A stretch of 64,000 nucleotides of DNA from Pseudomonadales bacterium (GTDB lineage Bacteria > Pseudomonadota > Gammaproteobacteria > Pseudomonadales > Azotimanducaceae), in the NCBI GenBank assembly GCA_022822135.1, contig JAJECH010000055.1, positions 1-64,000 of the forward strand. The letters are read 5' to 3'. The position numbers and the translations under genes are program-made. The notes under the pieces were generated by a model, which made no database searches, had not been told where the DNA came from, and saw only the letters and a program-made list of their open reading frames with translations. Positions 8,455 to 17,108 of the stretch are shown in pieces (the stretch's first letter is position 1; each line of letters begins with the position of its first letter).

Positions 8455-8660
8455 AATGGCATAGATCTGTTTAACCTAGGCGATTCAATTGATTGGATCG
8501 AGTATCTCAGCGACGAAGCTATTGCCGACGTATATGCTGAACGGTTGTCCGGTGTTGACCGCCTCATTGTTGCCGTCAGTGTTTATCTATGAGGTCTGCC
8601 GAGTAGTGTTGGTGGTGCCTAAGGTCTCTACGACTCTTGAGAATATACCTTCGTGATCAA
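8455..8660 (+). pseudogene. Broken VapC (PIN-domain) toxin gene
   Basis: Starting directly after the antitoxin stop, one frame reads DSIDWIEYLSDEA and then DRLIVAVSVYL before a TGA at 8590-8592. This is the usual N-terminal half of VapC, including the first metal-binding Asp. Switching frame at 8589 restores the conserved YEVCRVV. The break is explained by four extra bases, CTAT, inserted after GTTTAT. No start codon is obvious, and beyond about 8660 similarity fades. The toxin is dead. The rest of the gap to 8775 shows nothing recognisable. Confidence 0.6.
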
Positions 8661-8775
8661 ATATCGCCAAGGATGTACGATTTTTGAGCAAACTCGCTTA
8701 CTGAAGTATGTTATCTAGGCAGAACGAGGTTGGCATGCTAATTGCATACTTGAAGCATTCCCTAGATGCAAGTTT

Positions 8776-9279
8776 ATGAATACCACGCAGAATCGGAACG
8801 AAACCGAAACGGCTCACATCAGCTGGAGGAGGCTGCTGATAGCCGTGACTTGCTGTCTTGCACTCCTAGTTATTTCTTTGTACTTTTTCGGATTACAGCA
8901 CTGGTTATCGTTGCTGGCATTGTCGGCAGCAATAGCATTGATCGTGCTTGTTCCGATATACGATCTATCGCAAACATACCTCAACAAGAAACTCGTGGAG
9001 AATGATTGGCACTTTTTGAACATGACGTGGGTGACATGGAAGGAATTCCGGATCTTGTTGAAAACTGACATCGAGGATTTGGAGGAAGTGATTGCAAGCT
9101 TCGGAAAAAACCTCTTACCATGGGAAAAGAGATTTTTCGCATGCGAAAAGAGATTTCTCGCACGGGCCGAAGAATATCTGCGGAAAAAACGGGTCACTAA
9201 TGTAATTGGCATTGCGATCGGAGTTTTAGTTGGGATAGCGATCGGAAATGCGATTATTTGGATCGTGTCGCTTTTTTAG
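8776..9279 (+). CDS. Small membrane protein, unknown
   Basis: This 167-residue protein has two adjacent N-terminal hydrophobic helices (about residues 23-40 and 45-62), a charged, probably helical cytoplasmic middle, and a glycine-rich C-terminal hydrophobic helix (about 143-165). No family is recognised. The middle holds a duplicated heptad EKRFFAC / EKRFLAR encoded by a 21-base tandem repeat (9124-9165). No neighbour suggests a role. The next ~380 bases contain no complete gene. Confidence 0.5.
   Translation: MNTTQNRNETETAHISWRRLLIAVTCCLALLVISLYFFGLQHWLSLLALSAAIALIVLVPIYDLSQTYLNKKLVENDWHFLNMTWVTWKEFRILLKTDIEDLEEVIASFGKNLLPWEKRFFACEKRFLARAEEYLRKKRVTNVIGIAIGVLVGIAIGNAIIWIVSLF
9124..9165 (+). 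repeat. 21-base tandem duplication inside a coding region
   Basis: Two units beginning GAAAAGAGATTT lie head to tail, 21 bases apart, in frame within the small membrane-protein gene. They differ at only a few bases, so the duplication is fairly recent. It adds exactly one heptad to a predicted helix. Confidence 0.7.
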
Positions 9280-9397
9280 CTTGTGGCAAGCTTGTTTGCT
9301 AGGTAAAAACTCAGCCAAATCAGCTGACTAATCTCGGCATTACGATTTTCTGGTTACTTATACGAATTCAAGATGCGCTACGGGTTTACTAGCTAGT

Positions 9398-9478
9398 CTC
9401 CTCAACTTTGTTTTTCATGTCTCGCCGAGGGTTGAAATCTCCGTGAATGAGTATGCGTGTCTCGCAGAACTAATTTAG
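9398..9478 (+). pseudogene. Degenerate 3' end of a methyltransferase paralogue
   Basis: In the otherwise geneless stretch 9280-9665, one frame ending at TAG 9476-9478 reads HVSPRVEISVNEYACLAEL. This aligns with the C-terminus of the methyltransferase at 6406-7209, which reads HDTSGVEIVIYEYACVAES. Upstream of 9398 the similarity is lost and stops appear. The fragment therefore looks like the surviving tail of a second copy. The remaining bases up to 9665 show only a short GC-rich hairpin near 9573 (CCGTC/GACGG) with no T-run. Confidence 0.5.
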
Positions 9479-9665
9479 TGTAAAGAGATATAGGCGTACG
9501 CTAGGAGCGCTGAATTTGCGGCGCAATCTTTAAGTCTCGAAACAGACTATAAGTGTGTTCTGAGCGCGGAAAACCCCGTCTGGCTAAGACGGATACGCCG
9601 TTTGAGAAAATGAACGTAATATAGAAGTGAGCGCGTCGTGAGGACAATGGAGGATTTGTTCTGCA

Positions 9666-10700
9666 CTATCGAATCCACTGAAAATCAGTCTCGCTCGCCT
9701 CCAATGCAGGCAGCAATCGAGTTCGGTATTGGTCCAAAATCCCTTGCGCCCAAGGCACAGATCCTGCATAGTCCATGATTAACTGAGTGGAACGTAACCC
9801 TAGAAAGACAGGGACGTGTCTAAGAAGGTCACCTGGTAGTTCCCGAATCTGTCGGTATCCGACGACAAACGCTTGATATCTCTCTTCAAAGTCTGGTTTC
9901 GTCCAAGCGCCAGCTAATGGGATGGTTAGATCATGGAGGAAATACCCAAAGCCACAATCGTCGAAATCGATAGGGATCGCACCGATATCGTCGAAGAGCA
10001 CGTTACCGAAACTCAAGTCGCCGTGAATCAAGCCAAATGTACTGGAGTCTGAACCTAGTTCTGTCTCGACCGTCAGAAGGCGCTGCCGAAGAGTCGAGAG
10101 CGCTAGGTTTATTAGATCGGCTTCTTTAGAACCTAGCATCACCGTGAGACGCTCTGGAATATTCTCATAAAAAACGGTTTTCGAGTTGTATGTCGGACGA
10201 TCGAGAGAGGCGCTGGGTGGCCAGGTTTGAGCATGGCGATGGAGCGCGGCGGTCATTCTCCCTAGTTCTTCAAAGTGGCGTGTTCCTTTTTCGTCACCGA
10301 TGGTTTGACCAGTCATCCACTCCAATATCGATATTGGGAGCTGGTCTTCGACATCCCGAAGAGAAGCCATCACGATAGCGTTCCCGTCTGTCGTCGTTCG
10401 CACACGCGGGACGCGGATGTCTTCGGCTGAACTCAATGCGTCCAACCATGCTAATTCCGCTTTTACTTCACTCGTCGTGCGATTGGAGGCGCGGTGTGCA
10501 CGGACAACGTATTGACCAGAATCGGTCGATAGTCGGAAGACAGTGTTTACATAGTGTGACAGCAGACGTAATTCGCCTGAGCGGAATCCAAACTCCGTGA
10601 CCGTTTTCGCGACCGCGTCCGCGATGTTGTGAACAGTAGAGCTAGCATCGTACGACGAAGGATCTATGCCAACGATGTCTACGGACACTCGTCGAACCAA
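9666..10700 (-). CDS. Phosphotransferase family enzyme (APH / SrkA-like fold)
   Basis: This 344-residue protein has a clear kinase core: catalytic loop IHGDLSFGN at about residue 226, with the invariant His-Gly-Asp and the metal-binding Asn, then PIDFDDCGFG at about 243, which supplies the DFD Mg2+ ligand. An N-terminal lobe strand YVVRAHR may hold the ATP-contacting residue. This pattern covers aminoglycoside, choline, homoserine and stress-response Ser/Thr kinases of the same fold. The DFDDCGxGxFLHDL arrangement is closest to SrkA/YihE-like and homoserine-kinase-type members. It is cytoplasmic and a single gene, with a different motif set from the kinase-like protein at 616. Confidence 0.75.
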   Translation of the reverse strand: MVRRVSVDIVGIDPSSYDASSTVHNIADAVAKTVTEFGFRSGELRLLSHYVNTVFRLSTDSGQYVVRAHRASNRTTSEVKAELAWLDALSSAEDIRVPRVRTTTDGNAIVMASLRDVEDQLPISILEWMTGQTIGDEKGTRHFEELGRMTAALHRHAQTWPPSASLDRPTYNSKTVFYENIPERLTVMLGSKEADLINLALSTLRQRLLTVETELGSDSSTFGLIHGDLSFGNVLFDDIGAIPIDFDDCGFGYFLHDLTIPLAGAWTKPDFEERYQAFVVGYRQIRELPGDLLRHVPVFLGLRSTQLIMDYAGSVPWAQGILDQYRTRLLPALEASETDFQWIR

Positions 10701-10925
10701 TCAGGGTGTTTTGAAGATCGCATGTTTTCGAATTCGATCAGCGCATCCGACGTAGCTAGTTCGAAATGATGTAACGCGCGTACTTTTGGTCATGCAAATT
10801 TCCTTATAAAAAACTTCCTACTATGAAAGCCGAATACCGCAACATGTTTCTTGAACGCTGAACTCTGTATTCCCATAGAATGAAAAGCCAACGAGCTGTA
10901 CGTTGAATTCTGTGAGGTCCCGACG

Positions 10926-11240
10926 ATGAATGCTACAAGCGATGGCGCTGTACGGCGCATGGTCAAAAAGAACACGAAAACCCTAATCGCAGCATATTTT
11001 GCGGTGCTTGCAATCAACAAACGCATGGCCGTCTCGATAAATCTCTTTCAACCTAGAGCCAACATTGAGGCGAATGATCTCGAGCTCAATGATGATGAGC
11101 GCAACGTAGCAAAAGCTTGGAATGATGTTTGGATTTCATTGGACCAACTGGCGAATGCGATGCAACGAGCTCGCTGGATCGAAGGGAAGCGGGTACAGGC
11201 GTCTATTGAAAGAAAACTCCGAGACGTCCCGACCCATTGA
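10926..11240 (+). CDS. Hypothetical protein, unknown
   Basis: This 104-residue protein starts at ATG. It is hydrophilic apart from one moderately hydrophobic helix (about residues 20-30, LIAAYFAVLAI), and the rest is mostly predicted helix. No domain is recognised. It lies between a minus-strand kinase and a minus-strand acetyltransferase, with about 220 bases free on each side. Those gaps show nothing recognisable. The coding call rests on length and protein-like composition only. Confidence 0.35.
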   Translation: MNATSDGAVRRMVKKNTKTLIAAYFAVLAINKRMAVSINLFQPRANIEANDLELNDDERNVAKAWNDVWISLDQLANAMQRARWIEGKRVQASIERKLRDVPTH

Positions 11241-11461
11241 GTGCAGGACGTTACATAATTGAAACGCTGCGCATTGTGACTGGATCGCGAGCACATGTCA
11301 GAACTCAGTAGCTAACTAAATTATTGATCTACTTGCCGAATACGGAAATTTACCACGACTCTTCGAAATGTTCCAGTTGCTCACGGCATCGCTGACCACG
11401 GCCTTCTAGTACCTAGTAAGTTCGCAGTCTGCTCATAGGAAACCAATGCTGTTGAGGAAGA

Positions 11462-11968
11462 TTACTTTAGGTTGTCCCGCAGTATGAGATAGCGTACCTC
11501 GGTGCTATCAGTTGGAGATTCATCGGCATCTACGCGATCACTCGCACTATCGATCTCTCGGTGCATGCCGAGTTTCTCCAATACTCTAATCGACCGAGTG
11601 TTCGCGATATCCACGTTCGCACTGACCGATTCAAGCTCAAAAGCCTCTACGATCCAGCTCAGTACGACTTGAACTGCTTCAAGCACGAGTCCTTTTCCCC
11701 AGTATGCGCGGCCGATGCTATATCCGATTTCAGCGTTTCTGTTGATGGAATCTATCCTTAGGTTGATACCGCCAATGACTTTTCCGTTCAGGCAAAGTGC
11801 AAACGCCGGATTAGTGGACCAGGGATTTTGAGAGGCTTCCTGAACGAACGCGACCGCATGTTTGTACTCGTAAGGTTCAGGAACAGGTAAATACCGACCC
11901 CATTCTGGATCTTGCGCGTATTCAAACACTTCGTCAACATCGCTAAGCTCAAATGGGCGCAATAGCAA
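11462..11968 (-). CDS. GNAT acetyltransferase, RimJ/RimL type
   Basis: This 168-residue protein matches the RimJ/RimL group: LLLRPFELSDVDEVF at the start, EIGYSIGRAYWGKGL (acetyl-CoA-binding region) and NTRSIRVLEKLGM near the C-terminus. The usual first strand (…TERLLLRPF) extends upstream of the TTG used here: in phase, the bases encode VTLATER, but the only possible starts are TTG 11968 or a CTG at about 11998. Either a rare start is used or the N-terminus is decaying. The product would acetylate an amino group of a protein or small molecule. Confidence 0.75.
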   Translation of the reverse strand: MLLRPFELSDVDEVFEYAQDPEWGRYLPVPEPYEYKHAVAFVQEASQNPWSTNPAFALCLNGKVIGGINLRIDSINRNAEIGYSIGRAYWGKGLVLEAVQVVLSWIVEAFELESVSANVDIANTRSIRVLEKLGMHREIDSASDRVDADESPTDSTEVRYLILRDNLK

Positions 11969-12011
11969 TCGTTCGGTAGCGAGTGTTACGGGTTTCAGCT
12001 GTTTCGTTTCG

Positions 12012-12839
12012 TTGAAATCGCGTCAGAGTTTAGTGTACGCTGTTTTCTATCAGTTAATGCGGAACGTTTATTTCTTGTTCGTTGGAAACGCAATATTTTC
12101 ATCGTTCTCTCGTGTTTGCGCCTCTTTGTGCTGCGTTGGTTTGATTGTTATCAGTTTCACGAATTGCGTAAGCGCTCAGTCGATTTCGATTGAATTCGAT
12201 GACACGGGTAACCATATTTTTACGCGCGACGAACAGGAAACTATTACAGGAATAGCGAACGAGGTGGTTATCGAAGTACGCGAAATACTGCCGTGTTTAC
12301 CCTCATCTATAACTTTGACTGTTGCGGCGAACACCTCCGTCATTGAGGAAACCGGAGAAATGGGAATGGCTCCTGAACCTGGTCGAATGGAGTGGACTGT
12401 CGATCCTTCTAGAAGCGAAGGCGTGGAAGCAATTGCTAAAACACGCTTGCGTTCGACGTTGTACCATGAATTGCACCACCTCGCACGAGGTTACGTAGTT
12501 CGAGGTGGTGCGCCTAGGACATCATTCATGGATGTCGTAGTTAGTGAAGGGATGGCTACAGCGTTCGAACGCGATTTCGCCGGTTCGAACCCAGCCTGGG
12601 GCGAGTATCCGGACGAAATCTCGACATGGGTAGATGAGCTACTCGCGCTACCACTGTCCGCACTTGGTTCCTACAGCAAATGGATGTTCGAACACCCCGA
12701 TGGTCGACGCTGGATTGGCTATAAGGTAGGAACCTTCATAGTTGATAAGGCCACAGAGGCTTCAGGAATGACATCCGCAGCATTAGTGCATAAAGAAACT
12801 CGAGAGGTTCTCGAACTTGCAGGATACAGCTCAAATTAA
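12012..12839 (+). CDS. Secreted predicted Zn-dependent protease, DUF2268-like
   Basis: The protein is 275 residues from TTG 12012, or 260 from ATG 12057, which also precedes a signal peptide ending near VSAQS. The metal site is visible: YHELHH at about residue 153 fits HExxH, and VVSEGMATAFE about 25 residues on supplies the third ligand Glu, as in the DUF2268 predicted metalloproteases. The C-terminal IGYKVGTFIVD segment is also typical. The product is likely periplasmic or secreted. It is divergent from the acetyltransferase, and the two coding regions almost touch. Substrate unknown. Confidence 0.65.
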   Translation: MKSRQSLVYAVFYQLMRNVYFLFVGNAIFSSFSRVCASLCCVGLIVISFTNCVSAQSISIEFDDTGNHIFTRDEQETITGIANEVVIEVREILPCLPSSITLTVAANTSVIEETGEMGMAPEPGRMEWTVDPSRSEGVEAIAKTRLRSTLYHELHHLARGYVVRGGAPRTSFMDVVVSEGMATAFERDFAGSNPAWGEYPDEISTWVDELLALPLSALGSYSKWMFEHPDGRRWIGYKVGTFIVDKATEASGMTSAALVHKETREVLELAGYSSN

Positions 12840-13158
12840 TGAAGATTCAAAGATGGTTCAACTTATTTGCAAAGTACTCACCCGAATACCCGCATTTAAG
12901 GAAAACCGCGATCAATTCGCGATTACGCGCATGTGCGTGAGTAGAAACACGCCCAGAAGTGAACATTCAATTTTGAGAGAGCTCCTGAAACGCTGTAAGT
13001 CAGCTTACTCGATTTAAATGTCAGGAACAAGACGAGGAAATGCAGGAAATCACTGGTGTTTAGTCAGTCTCGAGTCCGCGGGGAATGATTACAACAGTTC
13101 GCGACACAGGTCACCAAGCCAGTTGATGTCGTGCTAATCTTGAAATCAAAAAGCGGGT
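12840..13158. other. Intergenic stretch, nothing recognised
   Basis: About 320 bases between the metalloprotease gene and the convergent higA. A 66-codon open frame at 12817-13017 has no protein-like features. No terminator, repeat or RNA is evident. Confidence 0.5.
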
Positions 13159-13443
13159 CTAATCGGTATCAAGAGTGGGTAATTTGGCAATTGTGGGACC
13201 GTGCTTTTGATCAGCGACTCTTAATTCGTAGAGTTTTTGAAGGTTTAGCCAAAACTGAGCGGACGTATCCAAAAAATGTCCCAACCTCAAGGCCGTATCC
13301 CCGGTTATCGACCTGCGACCATTGAGAATCTCCGTAATACGATTTACCTGGACATTTATCTGTCGTGCGAGTTCAGCCGCACTCATCCCAAGTGCGTCAA
13401 GGTCCTCGCGCAACGTTTCACCCGGATGAATAGGTTCGCGCAT
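13159..13443 (-). CDS. higA: HigA-type antitoxin, helix-turn-helix
   Basis: This 94-residue protein begins IHPGETLREDLDALGMSAAELA and continues through a Cro/C1-type helix-turn-helix (RITEILNGRRSI) to TALRLGHFLDTSAQFWLNLQ. This is the standard HigA (VapI) pattern. HigA binds and neutralises the HigB RNase and represses the operon. It is encoded 14 bases downstream of a degenerate higB, in the usual toxin-first order. Confidence 0.85.
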   Translation of the reverse strand: MREPIHPGETLREDLDALGMSAAELARQINVQVNRITEILNGRRSITGDTALRLGHFLDTSAQFWLNLQKLYELRVADQKHGPTIAKLPTLDTD

Positions 13444-13457
13444 GATGGCCCTCCGAA

Positions 13458-13703
13458 TTAATGGTAGTCTACGATTTCGACGTTTGTAGGACCCGAACTA
13501 TTCGCGGGCCATTCGAAATAAACACGCCGTTGGTCGTTCACACGAATGCTCCACTGACAGCGACGCTGGCACTTGAGCTTTTCGAGCCGATTTCCTGGTC
13601 GAGCGAGATCGGCGATTTCAGTCGCGGCATCGAGCTGGTCGAGTTTCCTCGAAGCGGTATGCCTTGTGACGTAAAGCATAACGAACCACGTGATGCGCTT
13701 CAC
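13458..13703 (-). pseudogene. Degenerate HigB toxin (RelE/ParE family)
   Basis: The last ~65 residues align with HigB: RKLDQLDAATEIADL, PGNRLEKLK, QWSIRVNDQ and the C-terminal VEIVDYH. However, the first ~20 residues normally present are missing, because the frame closes at a TAG near 13737. Within the conserved part, the usual Gly after LK and the Gly before QWS are both Cys, and the Trp after NDQ is Arg. The toxin is therefore probably inactive while its antitoxin stays open. Confidence 0.6.
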
Positions 13704-13988
13704 GATAGAGCACCAGTGATGAGCGCGAGCGGGAATCTACGGACGGGGACAGAGGACGACGCAAAAAAACTGTAAGTGGCAGGATTACATAGAAATGAAC
13801 ATGATTCAGGATACAGCCGTATGTTCTGTCACGCTGCTAGCTATGACGACCCTCCACAACTACACGAAACTTTACCGCATGGTATGGGCTAATAGGCCGC
13901 AACCACATTCATATCGACGGTATCTCTTTATGCCAACGTTAAGTTAGGGAACGGGTTTAAGTTCTAGGTCCAAAGAGTTTGGCATGAG

Positions 13989-16076
13989 TTAGAGAGATCG
14001 TTTTAACAGCAGTGAAAAAAGTGTGTTGTCGTACGAAGGATTGTCTCGCGCCATCGTCAGAACACTTGCTAACGTAGTTTGGTCTACGTTGTCGATCGAC
14101 CAGTCCCTCGCTTCGTATGTTTCGAAGTACACTCTCGCTTCGACACTCACTCCGAAAATCTCGCCAAATCCGATTGATACGTCCACTGATTCGTGGCGTG
14201 AGATCTGCCTCGGAAAGAACCTTGCTGCGTCACTAAAGATAGTCTCCAACTTCGCTTCACCATCAGATAACGAGTAGACAACATGAATGTTGTCAACAAA
14301 TTTGTTGAGAGGCTCGATCGCGAGGTTCAGTCCGGCCGAATTCACAATATCGTCCGATGAATACGACCAAGGCATCGATAGATCAAGACTCTGGGAACCA
14401 TTGATCGAAGCAGATCGTCGATGCGATGCGACGTACCCATCCGTACCTATGCTCTCACCAATCCTGAGACCGTATGACAGCGTCAGTCCGCGAAACTCTT
14501 CGTCAGATAGACCTAGTTCCGACGCTGGATAATTTCGTCGATCCAAGTCCACCGTTACTGAAATGAAGTCGTCCCGCTCGCGCGCAGAGAAAGTTAAGCC
14601 GGTTGACCAGATGCGACGTTCCATCTCTGCTTGGTGAAAGCGTCGGGTATTCGGGTTGTTCGTTGTGACGACTTGAAAATCGGATGCATTTCGCGACTCG
14701 GTTTGAACCGACGCAAACGTTTCCCACCGACCAAGAAGTGGTTGGGTGATCTTCAGTTCGCCCCCCTGAGTTTGGTTTTCCGCGATTTCCTGGTTTGTGC
14801 GAGTGAATGTGAATTCCCAAATCCTAGATAGTACGCGTAGACCACTTAGTGGTCGGTAGTTCAGGCCTATTTCGGATTCTTGTCGTTTGAAGTCCCCCGA
14901 CCTCAACGTGCGCGAAGGAACCAGGAATAACCCTCCGAGAGCTGGAGTGAGTTCCTCAACCGGTCGAAAGTTCTTCAGTTCATACTGCAAATGCGATGCT
15001 GAGATGTCGATGTTTCTACTTAGCTGGTTTGTTACAACTAGGCGTCGATTGACATAGTCTCTCTTTGCAAAAAGGTGAACGGGTTCTACGTCGTTGATCA
15101 GAGAACTGAATCCGTACCTCAGGGATTGTGGTTCAGTCTCAGTCTCTCCACGGCGCTCATGTATTCGCAGCACGCCGTTACGGGGTAACGAGAGCTTGAT
15201 ATCAAGCGTCTCACTGGAATGATCATGCGAAAAAGCGTTTGCACTTTCATTCTTCATTAAGCCGAATCGATACGGACTCTCCCATTGCAGCAACGGTACT
15301 AGATTCTTGAACGTTGAATCAGATCTAGACCATGTTGTGTTCAATCTCTGGTCGCGATAGGAGATCTGGATTCGGTTTGTGACGGACTCGTGATCGATGG
15401 TTTTAGGCAGCGCCGTTGATTGAAAAATACCGTCTCGGAACGTCTCGCGTGTACCTTCCTTAGACGCGGACTTATGACTCAAAGATAGTTCGATTCGTGG
15501 GACAACCTCCATGCTCACCGTTGATTCAAGTAGACGCCTCGTCGTGGCGAGTTCGAGTCTTCTATTTGTTGATCCGAGGCTAGTAAAACCGCTTGATTGC
15601 AGGTCTCGTTGCCACTGTGGACCGAGTGTCAGACCGCTGTTCGATGCTTGAAACGGGGTTAGTGCATTGCTTTCCGCTAAGCGACGATATTGTTGAAATC
15701 TGAGGTTCGCCTTGAGTGAGCGAGAATTCTTGATCTCGATCGCGATATCGTTTGAAGCCAATCCGATGTTCGTAGCAGAAGCACTAAAGAGCCATCCGCT
15801 CGCACGGTTGACATCGATCCCTCCGTCCAGAACCGTACGCGTACCCGCACTTTCGAAGGAACCGTTTCGGCCGAATCGGTCCGAGTCGTCGGTAGTTAGA
15901 ACGGACGCGACGGAAATCTGCCCAGTCGTGCCCTGATAGAGTTGGAATTCGCAAAGGAAGCACTTCCATCTCGACACGTCAACATTTGAGTAGTTCGTCG
16001 TGTACTCACCTAACGCGACGTTACAGGCTAGAGCGCTCACGGTTAGGACCACCAGCTTGAATACTTGTAGTTTCAT
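13989..16076 (-). CDS. MtrB/PioB-family outer-membrane beta-barrel porin
   Basis: The ATG at 16076 gives a 695-residue protein with a signal peptide (about 23 residues, ending VALGEY). Soon after is the CxxC motif KCFLCE (about residues 39-42), a hallmark of MtrB/PioB barrels. The rest is a long series of alternating short strands rich in Ser, Arg and aromatic residues, consistent with a ~26-strand barrel. In known porin-cytochrome conduits the barrel sheathes a decahaem cytochrome and carries electrons across the outer membrane. Its ATG overlaps the stop of the decahaem gene (ATGA), so the two are translationally coupled. Function is inferred from family and context. Confidence 0.8.
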   Translation of the reverse strand: MKLQVFKLVVLTVSALACNVALGEYTTNYSNVDVSRWKCFLCEFQLYQGTTGQISVASVLTTDDSDRFGRNGSFESAGTRTVLDGGIDVNRASGWLFSASATNIGLASNDIAIEIKNSRSLKANLRFQQYRRLAESNALTPFQASNSGLTLGPQWQRDLQSSGFTSLGSTNRRLELATTRRLLESTVSMEVVPRIELSLSHKSASKEGTRETFRDGIFQSTALPKTIDHESVTNRIQISYRDQRLNTTWSRSDSTFKNLVPLLQWESPYRFGLMKNESANAFSHDHSSETLDIKLSLPRNGVLRIHERRGETETEPQSLRYGFSSLINDVEPVHLFAKRDYVNRRLVVTNQLSRNIDISASHLQYELKNFRPVEELTPALGGLFLVPSRTLRSGDFKRQESEIGLNYRPLSGLRVLSRIWEFTFTRTNQEIAENQTQGGELKITQPLLGRWETFASVQTESRNASDFQVVTTNNPNTRRFHQAEMERRIWSTGLTFSARERDDFISVTVDLDRRNYPASELGLSDEEFRGLTLSYGLRIGESIGTDGYVASHRRSASINGSQSLDLSMPWSYSSDDIVNSAGLNLAIEPLNKFVDNIHVVYSLSDGEAKLETIFSDAARFFPRQISRHESVDVSIGFGEIFGVSVEARVYFETYEARDWSIDNVDQTTLASVLTMARDNPSYDNTLFSLLLKRSL

Positions 16077-17095
16077 CGACGGAAGAGGTTTCCTGAAGGA
16101 TGATCTGAACCGTGAATGGACGAGTGACAATTCAGGCACCCTTGCGCAAATGCAAACATCGCATTCGGATCGCTCGTATCTAGATTACCTTCCAGTGCCA
16201 GACTGCGATGTCCGAGCGACGAGTGACAACTTTGGCACAGCTGTGGTACACGCGTTTTTAGCAACGACGCTTGGTTCGAGCCGTGCGGGGCATGGCAGAT
16301 CGAGCAATCTTCGACAACGGGCGGATGCTCCCACGTGAATGGTCCGCGCATTTCGGAATGGCACTGAACGCATGACTCATTCAAAGATTCGCCTCTGACG
16401 ATTTCGCTCGATGCCATAGCCGTACCGTGTGGGTCGTGACAATCGGAGCAGACAAGGTGGGAGTTCTGAATCGGGTGGGAACTGCGCTGGTTGAGTTCGA
16501 GTGCGACGTCGAGATGGCATGACATACACCTTGTTGGTTGATCTTTCCGGGTACGAATCGGATCGCCCGAGTTGTGGATTTCATGACAGTCGCCGCATGC
16601 TAATTCAGCGAGTTGATGCGGGCTCGCGTGCCAGTGCATGCGGTCGTAGTCATCATGACATGCAAGGCAGAGATGGTTCTGAAGGTCCGCGTTGGCGTTC
16701 TCGCGTTTGCCAAAATTCACCATGGGTTCGCGAGTTGCTCCGTCAGCTAAGATTTTCGCGCCATGGTTTGCCATCGGACCATGACACGCTTCACATTGCA
16801 GTCCGGCAGGAAATTTATGTAAATCGGCCATTTCGAATGGCGTACCACGAACATTAGGGTGTCCGTGAATGTTTGCAAAAACCATCGCGGTAGGAAAAGG
16901 TTCGTCGTCATCGTGACATCCTAGACACGCATCCGCGCCACGACGAGAGTAGTCGCCTACTGCAAGTTTCGCAGCGAGTAATTCGTGGATTCTCTGGTGC
17001 GTACTTTCTTCTGCGCGTACGTGTTCACCAGACAACGTGATGAAGATTGCTATCGCAGTAAAGAAGCAAGAGAGACAGTATCGCCTAACAGCCAC
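16073..17095 (-). CDS. Decahaem c-type cytochrome, MtrA/DmsE/PioA family
   Basis: This 340-residue protein (GTG start) has a Sec signal peptide ending near HVRAEE. I count ten CxxCH haem-binding motifs: CLGCH, CEACH, CLACH, CGDCH, CMSCH, CSDCH, CVQCH, CSICH, CQSCH and CLNCH. Length and number match MtrA/DmsE/PioA, periplasmic electron carriers that insert into an MtrB-type porin. It is the middle gene of a three-gene operon: the di-haem cytochrome ends 13 bases upstream, and the porin start overlaps its stop. Direction of electron flow, outward respiration or inward oxidation, cannot be told from sequence. Confidence 0.92.
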   Translation of the reverse strand: MAVRRYCLSCFFTAIAIFITLSGEHVRAEESTHQRIHELLAAKLAVGDYSRRGADACLGCHDDDEPFPTAMVFANIHGHPNVRGTPFEMADLHKFPAGLQCEACHGPMANHGAKILADGATREPMVNFGKRENANADLQNHLCLACHDDYDRMHWHASPHQLAELACGDCHEIHNSGDPIRTRKDQPTRCMSCHLDVALELNQRSSHPIQNSHLVCSDCHDPHGTAMASSEIVRGESLNESCVQCHSEMRGPFTWEHPPVVEDCSICHAPHGSNQASLLKTRVPQLCQSCHSSLGHRSLALEGNLDTSDPNAMFAFAQGCLNCHSSIHGSDHPSGNLFRR

Positions 17096-17108
17096 CGTCG
17101 GTGCGATT

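Noticed and set aside
600-13700. Integron-like cassette array of single small genes
   Set aside because: No integrase and no attC-type core sites (GTTRRRY with matching partner) were seen between genes, and the orientations are mixed.
13461-13775. Plus-strand frame of 104 codons opposite higB
   Set aside because: It is antisense to a sequence with clear HigB similarity and has no recognisable features.
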